From Kaistia sp. 32K (GTDB lineage: Bacteria > Pseudomonadota > Alphaproteobacteria > Rhizobiales > Kaistiaceae): a stretch of 64,000 nt of DNA. Position 1 is the first letter of the stretch, and each line of letters opens with the position of its first letter. The stretch spans positions 1,488,001 through 1,552,000 of the forward strand of contig NZ_AP024269.1 in NCBI RefSeq assembly GCF_016629525.1, read 5' to 3'. This document shows, one piece after another, positions 27,868-39,289 of this stretch. The notes under the pieces were generated by a model, which saw only the letters and a list, made by a program, of their open reading frames with translations, did no database searches and had not been told where the DNA came from. The translations under genes were made by a program, and so were the position numbers.

Positions 27868-28027
27868 TGAACCCTCCCCTTGAGGGAGGGTCGAAAACGC
27901 CTCGGCGTTTTCGGGGAGGGGTAGCTTCGACGGGCCAAGCCTCGTTGGCGGGCGGTCGACGATCTCGGGGAAAGAACCCCTCCCCAAAACCGCTTTGCGG
28001 TTTTGACCCTCCCTCAAGGGGAGGGTT
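27868..28027. repeat. Nested inverted-repeat element, family C copy 2
   Basis: ACCCTCCCCTTGAGGGAGGG with TCGAAAACGCC...GGCGTTTTCGG, a 60-base unique middle, then CCCCTCCCCAAAACCGC...GCGGTTTTGACC and CCTCCCTCAAGGGGAGGG. It matches the element at 7435-7564 in plan and sequence and fills the gap between the convergent lacI-type and ABC-F genes, where it may also stop transcription. Confidence 0.78.
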
Positions 28028-28066
28028 CAGGCGGAGTTCCGGCCGGCCAGCGTTGTCGCGCTCGCC

Positions 28067-29875
<1,809 letters not shown>

Positions 29876-29990
29876 GCGCGGGATGTAGCGGTCGCCGTGC
29901 GCCCAAGCAAGGCGGATCGCGCGCCCCATGGCGGGCCGCGAGCGTTTCGCCTAAGCTGGCCCGCGACCGCGCGAGACGCCCCCGGGGAGA

Positions 29991-30566
29991 ATGAAGTTGG
30001 AAGATCGAGGCTCCGGAGCATCGCCGCAGGCGGAACTGGTCGGGCTGATGCGGGCCGTGGCGGCGCGCGACGAGACGGCGTTCCGGACGCTCTACGAGCG
30101 CAGTTCCGCGAAACTTTTCGCGATCGTCCGGCGTATCGCAATCAGTGAGGCGGCGGCCGAAGAGGCGCTGCAGGAGGCGTGGGTCCGGATCTGGAACCAT
30201 GCCGACCGTTTCGATCCGGCCCTGGCGTCCCCCATCACGTGGATGACGACGATCGCGCGCCATGCGGCGATCGATGCCGTGCGCAAGGGGGCGGAGCGGG
30301 TGTCGGCGACAGCGGTCGTCATCGATGAGGAACTGGCGGACAAGCTGCCGGCTCCGGGAGCGGTGGCGGACGGCCTGACGGCGCCGCATCTCAGGCGCTG
30401 TCTCGAAGGGCTCGATGCCGACCGGCGCGGCATGGTGCTGCTCGCCTATAGCTACGGTTACAGCCGGGAAGAGCTGTCGCGCCGCTTCGACAAGCCGGTG
30501 GCGACGGTGAAGACGATATTGCGGCGCAGCCTGATCGCGCTGAAGGAGTGCCTCGGTGGCCGATAA
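29991..30566 (+). CDS. ECF sigma factor, SigK-like
   Basis: A 191-residue sigma factor with region 2 at about 30-95 (AAAEEALQEAWVRIWNHADRF) and region 4 at about 135-185 (YGYSREELSRRFDKPVATVK). It overlaps the next gene, an RskA-type anti-sigma gene, by 11 bases, the standard arrangement of this group. No EcfG/PhyR partner is nearby, so it is not the general stress sigma factor. Targets unknown. Confidence 0.87.
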   Translation: MKLEDRGSGASPQAELVGLMRAVAARDETAFRTLYERSSAKLFAIVRRIAISEAAAEEALQEAWVRIWNHADRFDPALASPITWMTTIARHAAIDAVRKGAERVSATAVVIDEELADKLPAPGAVADGLTAPHLRRCLEGLDADRRGMVLLAYSYGYSREELSRRFDKPVATVKTILRRSLIALKECLGGR

Positions 30567-31245
30567 AGACGAAATCGAAGGCGTGGCCGGCGAATATGTC
30601 CTGGGCACGCTCGACAAGGCCGAGCGCGACGCCGTCGAGGCGGAGAGCGCCGGCGATCCCGCGCTCCGTGCCGCGATCGGCGACTGGGCCGGCCGCCTGC
30701 AGCCGCTCGCGGATCTCGCCGGCGAAACGCCGCCGCCCGCGAGCCTCTGGAGCGGCATTCTCGGTCGCATCCGCGCCACCGGCGGCGATGCGCGCGTGCT
30801 GCTGCTCGAACGCACGGTCCGCCGGCTGCGGATTGCGGCGGTCGGCTTCGGCGCCATCGCCGCGGGGCTGGCGATCTTCATCATCAGCGAGCGCGAGCTG
30901 CCGCCGCCGCCGATGGCCGGCATGAACTATGTCTCGGTGCTGAACGGGGAGGGCGGCCGGCCCGCCTTCGTCGCCATGGTCAACACCGAGACCGGCATGA
31001 TCAAGCTGCGCCGGGTCGGCGAGGCGCCGCCGCCGGACAAGAGCTTCGAGCTCTGGCAGGTGCCGGAGACGGGGCCGACCGTCTCGATGGGCGTCGCCGA
31101 CCAGCAGAGCGACCTGATGCCGATGAACGTGTCGCTGAAGGCGGGCGAGAAGCTCGCCATCTCGCTCGAGCCGAAGGGCGGCTCGCCGACGGGCCAGGCG
31201 ACCGGCCCGGTCGTCTATGTCGGCGACCTGCTGGCGGTGAAGTAA
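30556..31245 (+). CDS. RskA-family anti-sigma factor
   Basis: A 229-residue single-pass membrane protein. The cytoplasmic N-terminus (about 1-85, with GEYVLGTLDKAERDAVE) is the sigma-binding part, one membrane helix lies at about 97-116, and the periplasmic RskA domain follows (SFELWQVPETGP, ISLEPKGGSPTGQATGPVVY). The GTG at 30556 lies inside the sigma gene, indicating coupled translation. Release of the sigma factor probably needs regulated proteolysis. Confidence 0.87.
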   Translation: MADKDEIEGVAGEYVLGTLDKAERDAVEAESAGDPALRAAIGDWAGRLQPLADLAGETPPPASLWSGILGRIRATGGDARVLLLERTVRRLRIAAVGFGAIAAGLAIFIISERELPPPPMAGMNYVSVLNGEGGRPAFVAMVNTETGMIKLRRVGEAPPPDKSFELWQVPETGPTVSMGVADQQSDLMPMNVSLKAGEKLAISLEPKGGSPTGQATGPVVYVGDLLAVK

Positions 31246-31255
31246 AGACGGGCGC

Positions 31256-32434
31256 TTAGGCGACCGCCTTCACGCGCTGGTTGATCCAGTTGCCCAGCCG
31301 CTCCAGGGCGCTGTCGAGGATCTCGTCCCGCTTCGAGAAGCAGAAGCGCACGAAGGTTCCGGGCGCATCGCCGTCATAGAAGGCCGAGACGGGAACGGCG
31401 GTGACGCCGGCCTCCACCGTGATGCGCTGGCAGATCTCGGCATCGGTGCCGGTAAGGCCGAGCGGCGCCACGTCGGCGGTGACGAAATAGGTGCCGGCGC
31501 AGGGCGCGACGCCGAAGCCGAGACGGGCCAGGCCCGTGGCGAGCCGGTCGCGCTTCTGCGCGAGATCGCCGGCGAGCGACGCATAATAGTCGTCGCCCTT
31601 GCCGAGGCCGTAGGCGACGGCGGTCTGCAGCGCCGCCGGCGTCGTGAAGGTGGTGAACTGGTGCGCCTTGGTGATGGGATCGAGCAGGCGCGGCGTCGCG
31701 GTGACGTAGCCGACCTTCCAGCCGGTGAGCGAAAACGTCTTGCCGGCCGAGCCGATGCGGATGGCGCGCTCGCGCATGCCGGGCAGCGTCATCAGCGGGA
31801 TGTGCTCGCGGCCGTCGAAGACGATGTGCTCGTAGACTTCGTCGCAGATAGCATAGGTGTCGTGGCGCACGCAGAGCTCGGCGATGAAGGCGAGCTCGTC
31901 GCGGGTGAACACCTTGGCGGCCGGGTTCATCGGATTGTTGAGAAGGATCGCCTTGGTCTTGTCGGTGAAGGCGGCGGCGAGCGCGTCCCGGTCGAGCTCC
32001 CAGAGCGGCGGCGTCACGCGCACCAGCTTCGGGATGCCGCCGGCGCGGCGGATCAGCGGCAGGTAGCAGTCATAGAGCGGTTCGATGACGACGATCTCGT
32101 CGCCGGGCTCGATGACGGCGGCGATGATGTCGGACAGCGCCTCGGTGGCGCCGGAGGTGATGAGCACTTCCGACTTCCAGTCGATGTCGAGATCGTAGAA
32201 GCGCTTGTTGGCGGCCGCGACGGCCTGGCGGAGCGCCGGCACGCCCATCATGGGCGGATACTGGTTCGGCCCGGCGATCAGCGCCTCGGCCGCGAGGCGG
32301 CGAACGTCCTCGGGTCCGTCGACATCGGGAAAGCCCTGGCCGAGATTGATCGAGCCGTGCTCGATGGCAAGCCGCGACATGACCTCGAAAATCGTTGTCG
32401 GCAGACCGGTATAGACGGGATTGGTTGTTTTCAT
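31256..32434 (-). CDS. PLP-dependent class I/II aminotransferase
   Basis: A 392-residue cytoplasmic enzyme of fold type I. The PLP-binding Lys lies in GSAGKTFSLTGWKVGY, and substrate/cofactor motifs include NPMNPAAKVF and DEVYEHIVFDG. The sequence resembles the YbdL/kynurenine-oxoglutarate aminotransferase group, which use methionine or aromatic amino acids. The ATG at 32434 is chosen because the 28 open codons before it are Arg-rich and lack a ribosome site. Confidence 0.87.
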   Translation of the reverse strand: MKTTNPVYTGLPTTIFEVMSRLAIEHGSINLGQGFPDVDGPEDVRRLAAEALIAGPNQYPPMMGVPALRQAVAAANKRFYDLDIDWKSEVLITSGATEALSDIIAAVIEPGDEIVVIEPLYDCYLPLIRRAGGIPKLVRVTPPLWELDRDALAAAFTDKTKAILLNNPMNPAAKVFTRDELAFIAELCVRHDTYAICDEVYEHIVFDGREHIPLMTLPGMRERAIRIGSAGKTFSLTGWKVGYVTATPRLLDPITKAHQFTTFTTPAALQTAVAYGLGKGDDYYASLAGDLAQKRDRLATGLARLGFGVAPCAGTYFVTADVAPLGLTGTDAEICQRITVEAGVTAVPVSAFYDGDAPGTFVRFCFSKRDEILDSALERLGNWINQRVKAVA

Positions 32435-32807
32435 CGACGACTCCACTCGGCGCGGGAGATTATGGCGGGCCTCCCGGCGGCGCAAGCAATCCCGTGCCCT
32501 GGCGCCGGCTCTCCGCAACCGACATTTTCTCTCGGGCCATCGGCCGTGATCCCGTTGCGGGATTTTTTCGGCAGTGGGCTGAAACCGTTTCCATCCGCGC
32601 TCGTATAAGTCAGTGGAAGTACGTTTCAGGGCTTATCATCGGAACGCCAGGCAAGATTGGATCAGTATCGCATGGATCGCATGCGTTTCTGTGAGGGCTT
32701 TCTCTTTGCCTGTCGCGTGAGATCTGTTTCGATCGTTCTGGACGTGACTTCCGATATTGGATCTGGATCGGCGTTCGGACCTGTTCCGCCGCCGCAGGAG
32801 GAAGTTC
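32435..32807. other. 373-base gap before the fasciclin-domain gene
   Basis: No gene is supported. A TATAAG at about 32605 could be a -10 element, but no convincing -35 partner is seen. The rest must hold the two divergent promoters and a long leader for the fasciclin-domain gene. Confidence 0.5.
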
Positions 32808-33437
32808 ATGTCTCGTCTTGTCAAGATTACCCGGGCCGCCGCGGTTGCAACTCTTGTTTTCGGTGGCGCCGCCACGGTGGCCCTGCCTGCCTTCGCCGAG
32901 ACCGCCATGAAGGCCGGGGCTGCGATGAAGGGCGACACCGCCATGAAGGTGTCGATGGAGACCGTCATGGTTGGCGGCGCGGCGATGTATCCCACCAAGA
33001 ACATCGTCGAGAACGCCGTCCATTCGAAGGACCACACGACGCTGGTCACCGCCGTCAAGGCGGCCGGCCTGGTCGATACGCTTTCGGGCAAGGGACCGTT
33101 CACGGTCTTCGCGCCGACCAACGAAGCCTTTGCCAAATTGCCGAAGGGGACGGTCGACACGCTGCTGAAGCCCGAGAGCAAGGCCAAGCTGACCAGCGTC
33201 CTGACCTATCACGTCGTCCCCGGCAAGATTTCCGCCGCCGACATCCGCGCCGCCGCGAAGACGATGAACGGCATGGCCGAATACAAGACCGTCGAGGGCG
33301 AGACGCTGAAGTTCAAGGTCGACGGCAAGAAGATCTGGATCATGGGTGAGGGCGGCGGCAAGGCCCAGATCACCATTCCCGACGTCAACCAGTCGAACGG
33401 CGTCATTCACGTCGTCAACGCGGTTCTCCTCCCGTAG
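32808..33437 (+). CDS. Secreted fasciclin (FAS1) domain protein
   Basis: A 209-residue exported protein: signal peptide (about 1-30, ending PAFAE), a short Met/Lys/Ala-rich linker (MKAGAAMKGDTAMK) and one FAS1 domain (about 65-208) with the H1 motif FTVFAPTNEAFAKLP and the YHVVPGKI and INVVNAVL-like segments. FAS1 domains mediate adhesion or ligand binding at the surface. ATG at 32808 follows GCAGGAGGAAG. It is monocistronic, ending in a strong terminator. Confidence 0.9.
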   Translation: MSRLVKITRAAAVATLVFGGAATVALPAFAETAMKAGAAMKGDTAMKVSMETVMVGGAAMYPTKNIVENAVHSKDHTTLVTAVKAAGLVDTLSGKGPFTVFAPTNEAFAKLPKGTVDTLLKPESKAKLTSVLTYHVVPGKISAADIRAAAKTMNGMAEYKTVEGETLKFKVDGKKIWIMGEGGGKAQITIPDVNQSNGVIHVVNAVLLP

Positions 33438-33461
33438 CCTCCCCGGGTTGAGACCGACCTG

Positions 33462-33489
33462 AGCCCGGCCGAAAGGCCGGGTTCTTTTT
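33462..33489 (+). terminator. Rho-independent terminator of the fasciclin-domain gene
   Basis: CCCGGCC-GAAA-GGCCGGG with a GNRA tetraloop is followed by TTCTTTTT, 25 bases past the stop codon. Confidence 0.9.
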
Positions 33490-33933
33490 GCCGGTAGCGC
33501 CTTTCGACGCCGCTCACGAAATAAAACTGTCCGGCGCTGAAACTTTTGCCGACCCGCGCGCGTATCCCGGATGCTGGAGGGCGATGCCGTCTTCTTGCCT
33601 CCTGACGGATCGCCCATTCCTCCGCGCCCGATCGCTCCCGCGATCGGCGCACGGCGCCGTCCCGGAGGTAGCCCCGCCCACCGGGGCGGCGACCCGTGCC
33701 GCATCAACTCTCGCCCAGAGACCCTTGCAGAAACCGCCCTCATCATGCTGAGGAGGCCCGCAGGGCCGTCTCGAAGCACGCTGAGCGGCCGTGCCATCAA
33801 TCGATTGCCCCGAGACCGTGCGTCCTTCGAGGCCCGAGCTGCGCTCGGGCACCTCAGGATGATGGAAGTCGAGCGCCGCATGGCCGCTGGACAGGGATGC
33901 GCAGAGCCTCGTCTGGGAAAGGTGAAGGAAGCG
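33490..33933. other. Gene-free gap with a family A repeat
   Basis: This 444-base region lies between the fasciclin terminator and the DUF4332 stop. The second half is the family A repeat (33741-33865). Nothing coding is supported in the remainder. Confidence 0.7.
33741..33865 (-). repeat. Dispersed inverted-repeat element, family A copy 2
   Basis: CATCATGCTGAGGAGGCCCGCAGGGCC and GCACCTCAGGATGATGG bound this copy. It is in the opposite orientation to the copy at 4790-4920 and shares the GATCG-rich centre with changes. Confidence 0.75.
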
Positions 33934-34341
33934 TCAGTAGGTCAGCACGGGCGGCAGGTTCTTCGCCTGCTCGATCCAGCTCTCGACCAGCTTTTCCGCC
34001 GGTAGCTGGCGGACCAGTTTCTTGGCCGCGTTGATCTCGGTCATCTTGGCGGTGAGGTTGTCGGCGCGGCGGGTCTTCAGCTCCTTGACCGTGTCGACGC
34101 CGGCCGCCTCGAGCAGCTCGGAATATTCTTCGGCGACGCCCTTGATCCGCATCAGGTCGGCCATGTTGGCCCATTTCAGGATCTTGTGTTCGTCGATGCC
34201 GGATTTCTCGGCGACTGCCTTGCGCCCCTTGGGATCCTTGGCCTGCTCCAGCAATGCGCCGGTCGTCTTGATGCCGACGGCGGTGAGTTTCTCGGCGAAA
34301 ACAGCGCCGATGCCTTCGATATCCTTGATGGGGTAAGACAT
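33934..34341 (-). CDS. DUF4332 helix-hairpin-helix protein
   Basis: A 135-residue cytoplasmic protein with two helix-hairpin-helix-like segments (IEGIGAVFAEKLTAVGIKTT, about 7-26, and MRIKGVAEEYSELLEAAGVD, about 67-86), as in DUF4332. Such domains resemble DNA-binding parts of RNA polymerase alpha and ribosomal S13 but have no known job here. ATG at 34341 follows AGGAGAG. Confidence 0.8.
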   Translation of the reverse strand: MSYPIKDIEGIGAVFAEKLTAVGIKTTGALLEQAKDPKGRKAVAEKSGIDEHKILKWANMADLMRIKGVAEEYSELLEAAGVDTVKELKTRRADNLTAKMTEINAAKKLVRQLPAEKLVESWIEQAKNLPPVLTY

Positions 34342-34532
34342 TCTCGAACTCTCCTGAGCGAATCCCAAGTGTTTGAAGTCTAGAGGGGGATGTTCGCTTG
34401 TACGTACCGCTAAGGCAAGTCGTCTCGTCCGGCGGCGTCGGAAGCGGCAAGATTGCGTCGCCGGATTTCGGTCCTATAAGGTCGCAAGGCCCTTCGATCA
34501 CCGGAGGGGCGATGGCCTAAGGGAATGTGTCG

Positions 34533-36101
34533 ATGCCGATGCTGGAAGCGGACAAGATCTATCTCGGGACGAGCGACAAGCCGGAATATCTCCTGCTCGG
34601 CCTCGCCAACCGGCATGGACTGGTCACCGGCGCCACCGGCACCGGCAAGACGGTGACGCTGCAGGTGCTGGCCCAGGGCTTCTCCGACGCCGGCGTCCCG
34701 GTGTTCTGCGCCGACATCAAGGGCGACCTCTCCGGCATCGCCGAGCCGGGCACGCCGCAGGATTTCCTCGTCAAGCGGGCGAAGGAGATCGGCTTCGAGG
34801 ACGAGTACAAGTTCAGCGCCTGCCCGACGATCTTCTGGGACCTGTTCGGCCAGCAGGGCCATCCGATCCGCACCACGGTCAGCGAGATGGGGCCGCTGCT
34901 GCTCGCGCGGCTGATGAATTTGAACGACACGCAGGAAGGCGTTCTGACCATCGCCTTCCGCGTCGCCGACGAGGAAGGGCTGCTGCTGCTCGACCTCAAG
35001 GACCTGCGCGCCATGCTCGGCTTCATGGCCGAGAACGCGGACCGCATCCAGGCGAAGTACGGCAACGTCACCAAGGCGTCGGTCGGCGCGATCCAGCGCC
35101 AGCTGCTGGTGCTGGAGAACCAGGGCGGCGACGCCTTCTTCGGCGAGCCGGCGCTCAATATCGCCGATCTGATGCGCACCACGATCGACGGTCGCGGCAT
35201 GGTCAACGTGCTGGCCGCCGACAAGCTGATGAATTCGCCGCGCCTCTACGCCACCTTCCTGCTCTGGCTGCTGTCGGAGCTGTTCGAGGTGCTGCCCGAA
35301 GTCGGCGATCCGGCCAAGCCGCGTTTGGTCTTCTTCTTCGACGAGGCGCATCTCCTGTTCGACGAGGCGCCGAAGGCGCTGCTCGAGAAGGTCGAGCAGG
35401 TGGTCAAGCTGATCCGTTCGAAGGGCGTCGGCGTCTATTTCGTCACCCAGAACCCGCTCGACGTGCCGGACAGCGTGCTGTCGCAGCTCGGCAACCGCGT
35501 CCAGCATGCGCTCCGCGCCTATACGCCCCGCGACCAGAAGGCGGTCAAGGTCGCGGCCGATACGTTCCGGCCCAATCCGGCCTTCAAGACGATGGACGTC
35601 ATCACCCAGCTCGCCGTCGGCGAGGCGCTGGTGTCGACGCTGGAGCCGAAGGGCGTGCCGGGCATCGTCGCGCGCACCTCCATCCGGCCGCCATCCTCGC
35701 GCATCGGGCCGGTGACGCCGGCCGAGCGCGCGCAGATCATCGCCACCAGCCCGGTCGGCATCGCCTATGACAAGACGGTCGATCGTGAGTCGGCCTACGA
35801 GATCCTCGGCCGCCAGCAGGCGGAGGCGGCTTCCGCTGATGGCGAGGCCGGCGCCGCGCCGTCGTCCGGCGGCTTCGACGTCGGCTCCATCCTCGGCTCG
35901 CTGCTCGGCACCAACAAGAAGCGCGGCGAGCGCTACACGGCGACGCAGCGCGTGGCACGCGATGTGACGCGGACCGTCACCAACAAAGTGGCGGGTGACG
36001 TCGCTGCCAATATCGGCAAGAGCGTCGCCGGCTCGATCGGCGGCTCGGTTGGCCGCTCCATCGTGCGCGGTGTGCTCGGCAGCATTCTCCGCCCGCGCTG
36101 A
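34533..36101 (+). CDS. DUF853 / HerA-like ATPase
   Basis: A 522-residue P-loop ATPase of the HerA-FtsK group. Walker A is GATGTGKT (33-40), Walker B is [16 protein letters not shown], and a sensor region is [12 protein letters not shown]. The C-terminal 90 residues are Gly/Ser/Thr-rich with GSILGSLLG repeats and look disordered or membrane-associated. HerA relatives are DNA translocases, but DUF853 proteins are not functionally defined. ATG at 34533 fits the AAGGGA ribosome site; the GTG at 34527 is an alternative. Confidence 0.85.
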   Translation: MPMLEADKIYLGTSDKPEYLLLGLANRHGLVTGATGTGKTVTLQVLAQGFSDAGVPVFCADIKGDLSGIAEPGTPQDFLVKRAKEIGFEDEYKFSACPTIFWDLFGQQGHPIRTTVSEMGPLLLARLMNLNDTQEGVLTIAFRVADEEGLLLLDLKDLRAMLGFMAENADRIQAKYGNVTKASVGAIQRQLLVLENQGGDAFFGEPALNIADLMRTTIDGRGMVNVLAADKLMNSPRLYATFLLWLLSELFEVLPEVGDPAKPRLVFFFDEAHLLFDEAPKALLEKVEQVVKLIRSKGVGVYFVTQNPLDVPDSVLSQLGNRVQHALRAYTPRDQKAVKVAADTFRPNPAFKTMDVITQLAVGEALVSTLEPKGVPGIVARTSIRPPSSRIGPVTPAERAQIIATSPVGIAYDKTVDRESAYEILGRQQAEAASADGEAGAAPSSGGFDVGSILGSLLGTNKKRGERYTATQRVARDVTRTVTNKVAGDVAANIGKSVAGSIGGSVGRSIVRGVLGSILRPR

Positions 36102-36123
36102 ACGCCGAACCGAACCCAGACAC

Positions 36124-36158
36124 AAAAAATCCCCGGAGCCGAAACTCCGGGGATTTTT
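36124..36158. terminator. Bidirectional rho-independent terminator
   Basis: AAAAAATCCCCGGAG and CTCCGGGGATTTTT pair around a CCGAAA loop, between the convergent DUF853 and glutathione transferase genes. A and T runs make it work on both strands. Confidence 0.9.
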
Positions 36159-36183
36159 CGTTGGGATTGTTGTCCCGCCGCGA

Positions 36184-36792
36184 TCAGGCGGCGGTCTTGA
36201 GGCCCTCGGCCTCGAGCGCGGCCTGGACGGCCGGACGGGCCGCGACGCGGTCGAAATAGGCGTCGAGCTTCGGGCCGACGTCGAACTTGAAGGCCCGGGC
36301 CCAGCGCAGCACGGTGAACAGATAGCCGTCGGCGACGCTGAAATCGTCGCCCATCAGGTAGGGCTTGTCGCCGAGCGCGTCGGTCAGGTAGCCGAGGCGC
36401 AGCTTCAGACGCTCGGTGAAGCTCTGCTTGGCTTCGTCGTTCACGGCCGGATTGAAGAACGGGCTGAAGCCCTTATGCAGCTCGGTCGCGATGAAGGAAA
36501 GCCAGCCCATCAGCTGGTAGCGCTCGGTCGAGCCGAGCGGGGCGGCGAGGCGCTTCTCCGGGGCGAGGTCGGCGATCATCTGGACGATGACCGGACCCTC
36601 GGTGACGATGCGGCCGTCGTCGAGCTCCAGCGCGGGAACATAGCCCTTGGGGTTGATCGCCTTGAAGTCCGAACCGGTCTCGGTCGACTTGGCGCGCAGG
36701 TCGACCTTTTCCATCGTGAAGGGGACGCCGGCTTCGCGGAGCGCGATATGGGGCGAAAGCGAGCACGCGCCCGGAGCGTAGTAAAGCTTCAT
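36184..36792 (-). CDS. Beta-class glutathione S-transferase
   Basis: A 202-residue cytosolic enzyme with an N-terminal thioredoxin-like domain (about 1-80) and an all-helical C-terminal domain. The beta-class cysteine is present at C10 in APGACSLSPHIAL, and the cis-Pro segment is GYVPALELDDG. It conjugates glutathione to electrophiles. The ATG at 36792 gives the standard N-terminus MKLYYAPGA; three extra upstream codons are open. Confidence 0.9.
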   Translation of the reverse strand: MKLYYAPGACSLSPHIALREAGVPFTMEKVDLRAKSTETGSDFKAINPKGYVPALELDDGRIVTEGPVIVQMIADLAPEKRLAAPLGSTERYQLMGWLSFIATELHKGFSPFFNPAVNDEAKQSFTERLKLRLGYLTDALGDKPYLMGDDFSVADGYLFTVLRWARAFKFDVGPKLDAYFDRVAARPAVQAALEAEGLKTAA

Positions 36793-37005
36793 GCAGAACA
36801 TCCTGGGGAAGGGGCCGTCGGGAGACGGCGGGGAATGGTTTGGCGTCTGGCGTCGATCTGTAAGTTGGGCTTTCCAACGCGGGCGCGCAATGCGGTGAAA
36901 TGTGGCTGCACCGTCAACAAGCGCTTGCCTTTTCTTTTGCTGGCCGCAAGCGTATCAGGACCGTTTATCGCGCGTACCTCGCACGCCTCTCCCTGGAGCC
37001 CGCTC

Positions 37006-38403
37006 GTGTCCGATCGCCTCGCCGACGTTCTTGCCCATATCGACGCCGATATCGAAAACAGCCTCGCGCGGCTGTTCAAGCTGGTCCGCATCGAGAGCAT
37101 TTCGACCGATCCGGCCTATGCCGGCGCCTGCCGCGAGGCGGCCGAGCTGATCGCCGCCGATCTCGCCTCGATCGGCTTCGACGCGAGCTCCCGCCCGACC
37201 GCCGGCCATCCGATGGTCGTCGGCCATCAGGACGGCGGCAAGGGGCCGCGCGCGCTGTTCTACGGCCATTACGATGTGCAGCCGGTCGATCCGATCGAGC
37301 TCTGGGACACCGCGCCGTTCGAGCCGAAGATCGTCACCGCCGCCGACGGCACCAAGCAGATCGTCGCCCGCGGCACCTCGGACGACAAGGGCCAGCTGAT
37401 GACCTTCATCGAGGCGTTCCGCGCCTGGAAGGCGGTCACCGGCAAGCTGCCGATCCCGGTCTCGGTCATCCTGGAGGGCGAGGAGGAATCGGGCGGCGCC
37501 AATCTCGTGCCGTTCATGCAGGCCAACAAGGACGAGCTCGCGGCCGATTTCGCCTTCGTCTGTGACACGAACATGTGGGACGCGCAGACGCCGGCCGTGA
37601 CGACGATGCTGCGCGGCCTGGTCGGCGAGGAGATCACGATCACCGCCGCCTCGCGCGACCTGCATTCCGGCATGTATGGCGGCGCCGCGCGCAACCCGAT
37701 CCACGTCCTCGTCTCGATCCTCGATGGCCTGCGCGACGAGAACGGCCGCGTCACCCTGCCGGGCTTCTATGACGGCGTCGGCGAAGTGCCGGACAGCACG
37801 CGCCAGCAATGGCAGTCGCTCGGCTTCGATCCCGACAAGTTCCTCGGCGAAGTCGGCCTGAGCGTCCCGGCCGGCGAGGTTGATCGCAGCGTGCTGGAGA
37901 AGATCTGGGCGCGGCCGACCTGCGAGGTCAACGGCATCTCCGGCGGCTATACCGGCAAGGGCTTCAAGACCGTGATCGCCTCGCAGGCCTTCGCCAAGGT
38001 TTCGTTCCGCTTGGTCGACAAGCAGGATCCCGACAAGATCCGCGCCGCTTTCCGCGCCTATGTGCAGTCGAAGCTGCCGGCCGATTGCACCGTCGAGTTC
38101 ACCCAGCATGGCGGCTCGCCGGGCATCCGCCTCTCGGCCGACAATCCGGCGCTGGTCAAGACGCGCGCGGCGCTGACGGACGAATGGGGCCATGAATGCG
38201 TCGTCGTCGGCTCGGGCGGGTCGATCCCCGTCGCCGGCGACTTCAAGACCGTGCTCGGCCTTGACGCGCTGATGGTCGGCTTCGCGCAGGAGAACGACCG
38301 CATCCACTCGCCGAACGAGAAGTACAATCTCTCCTCGTTCCATGGCGGCATCCGCTCCTGGGCGCGCGTCCTCGCCGCCCTTTCCGAGGAGAGCGGTTCG
38401 TGA
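37006..38403 (+). CDS. M20 family metallodipeptidase
   Basis: A 465-residue di-zinc peptidase resembling carnosinase/DUG1-type dipeptidases. Ligands are visible: H88 in YGHYDVQP, D126/D127 in RGTSDDKGQ, catalytic and ligand Glu in EGEEESGG, and HSPNEKY near the C-terminus. A dimerisation lid domain is inserted in the middle. The GTG at 37006 follows CTGGAG; the open frame continues upstream far into non-coding sequence. Translation is coupled to the LOG gene through a GTGA overlap. Confidence 0.88.
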   Translation: MSDRLADVLAHIDADIENSLARLFKLVRIESISTDPAYAGACREAAELIAADLASIGFDASSRPTAGHPMVVGHQDGGKGPRALFYGHYDVQPVDPIELWDTAPFEPKIVTAADGTKQIVARGTSDDKGQLMTFIEAFRAWKAVTGKLPIPVSVILEGEEESGGANLVPFMQANKDELAADFAFVCDTNMWDAQTPAVTTMLRGLVGEEITITAASRDLHSGMYGGAARNPIHVLVSILDGLRDENGRVTLPGFYDGVGEVPDSTRQQWQSLGFDPDKFLGEVGLSVPAGEVDRSVLEKIWARPTCEVNGISGGYTGKGFKTVIASQAFAKVSFRLVDKQDPDKIRAAFRAYVQSKLPADCTVEFTQHGGSPGIRLSADNPALVKTRAALTDEWGHECVVVGSGGSIPVAGDFKTVLGLDALMVGFAQENDRIHSPNEKYNLSSFHGGIRSWARVLAALSEESGS

Positions 38404-38978
38404 AGATCTGCGTTTTCTGCGGTTCGAGCGCCGGCTTCCGGCCGGATTATCACGAGGCGGCGGTGGCGCTGGGACGCGCCATTGCCGAGCGCGGCGCGTC
38501 GCTCGTCTATGGCGGCTCGAAGGTCGGCCTGATGGGCGCGGTCGCCGATGCGGCGCTGATGGCCGGCGGCGAGGTGATCGGCGTCCTCCCGACGGCGCTG
38601 CGCGACAAGGAAATCGCCCATCCGGGCCTGACGCAGCTGCATATCGTCAACTCGATGCACGAGCGCAAGCAGATGATGGCCGATCTCTCGACCGGCTTCG
38701 TCGCGCTGCCCGGCGGCCTCGGCACGCTGGAGGAATTGTTCGAGATCTGGACCTGGGCCCAGCTCGGCTACCACCGCAAGCCGGTCGGCCTGCTCGACGT
38801 CGCCGGGTTTTACGACAAGCTCGAGGGCTTCCTCGACCACACGGTCGAGGCCGGCTTCGTGCGGGCCGAGCATCGCGACATGCTTGTGGTCGACGAGGAC
38901 CCGGTCTCGCTGCTCGATCGTTACGAGACCTACCAGCCGGTTGCGGTGGCGAAATGGATCGGCCCGACGGAGCGGTGA
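38400..38978 (+). CDS. LOG-family (TIGR00730) nucleoside 5'-monophosphate phosphoribohydrolase
   Basis: A 192-residue Rossmann-like protein with the LOG signature [12 protein letters not shown] and the upstream [10 protein letters not shown]. Family members remove ribose 5-phosphate from (cytokinin) nucleoside monophosphates; in bacteria AMP is a common substrate. Its GTG start overlaps the M20 peptidase stop, so it is the second gene of that operon. Confidence 0.9.
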   Translation: MKICVFCGSSAGFRPDYHEAAVALGRAIAERGASLVYGGSKVGLMGAVADAALMAGGEVIGVLPTALRDKEIAHPGLTQLHIVNSMHERKQMMADLSTGFVALPGGLGTLEELFEIWTWAQLGYHRKPVGLLDVAGFYDKLEGFLDHTVEAGFVRAEHRDMLVVDEDPVSLLDRYETYQPVAVAKWIGPTER

Positions 38979-39289
38979 TTGGCTGCGCGAGGGCGGTGTC
39001 CCGGCCAAGCCCCGGGACGCTGGCCCTCTGTTTTCCGAATGACGCCACCTCAATCGGTCACTAAGGCCTTTCCTGCAAGCTCGACCATCATCCTGAGGTG
39101 CCCGGCGAAGCCGGGCCTCGAAGGAGGGTCCAGGAAGCGATCCCTGACGGAGACTGAGCGGATGCCGGATCTCTGGGCGTCTGTCGCATAGTGGCCCGCT
39201 GGACCCTCCTTCGAGGCTTCGCTACGCGAAGCACCTCAGGATGATGGTGGAGGCGGTTGAGGGAGAGGCAAAGAGGGTACCCTGCGGGC
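38979..39289. other. 311-base gap dominated by a family A repeat
   Basis: The region between the convergent LOG and cytochrome genes carries a large inverted repeat (39086-39247) and no supported gene. Confidence 0.75.
39086..39247. repeat. Dispersed inverted-repeat element, family A variant, copy 3
   Basis: The arms CATCATCCTGAGGTGC and GCACCTCAGGATGATG enclose further inverted repeats (GAAGGAGGGTCCAG and CTGGACCCTCCTTC). The outer arms match copies 1 and 2; the centre differs. Confidence 0.78.
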
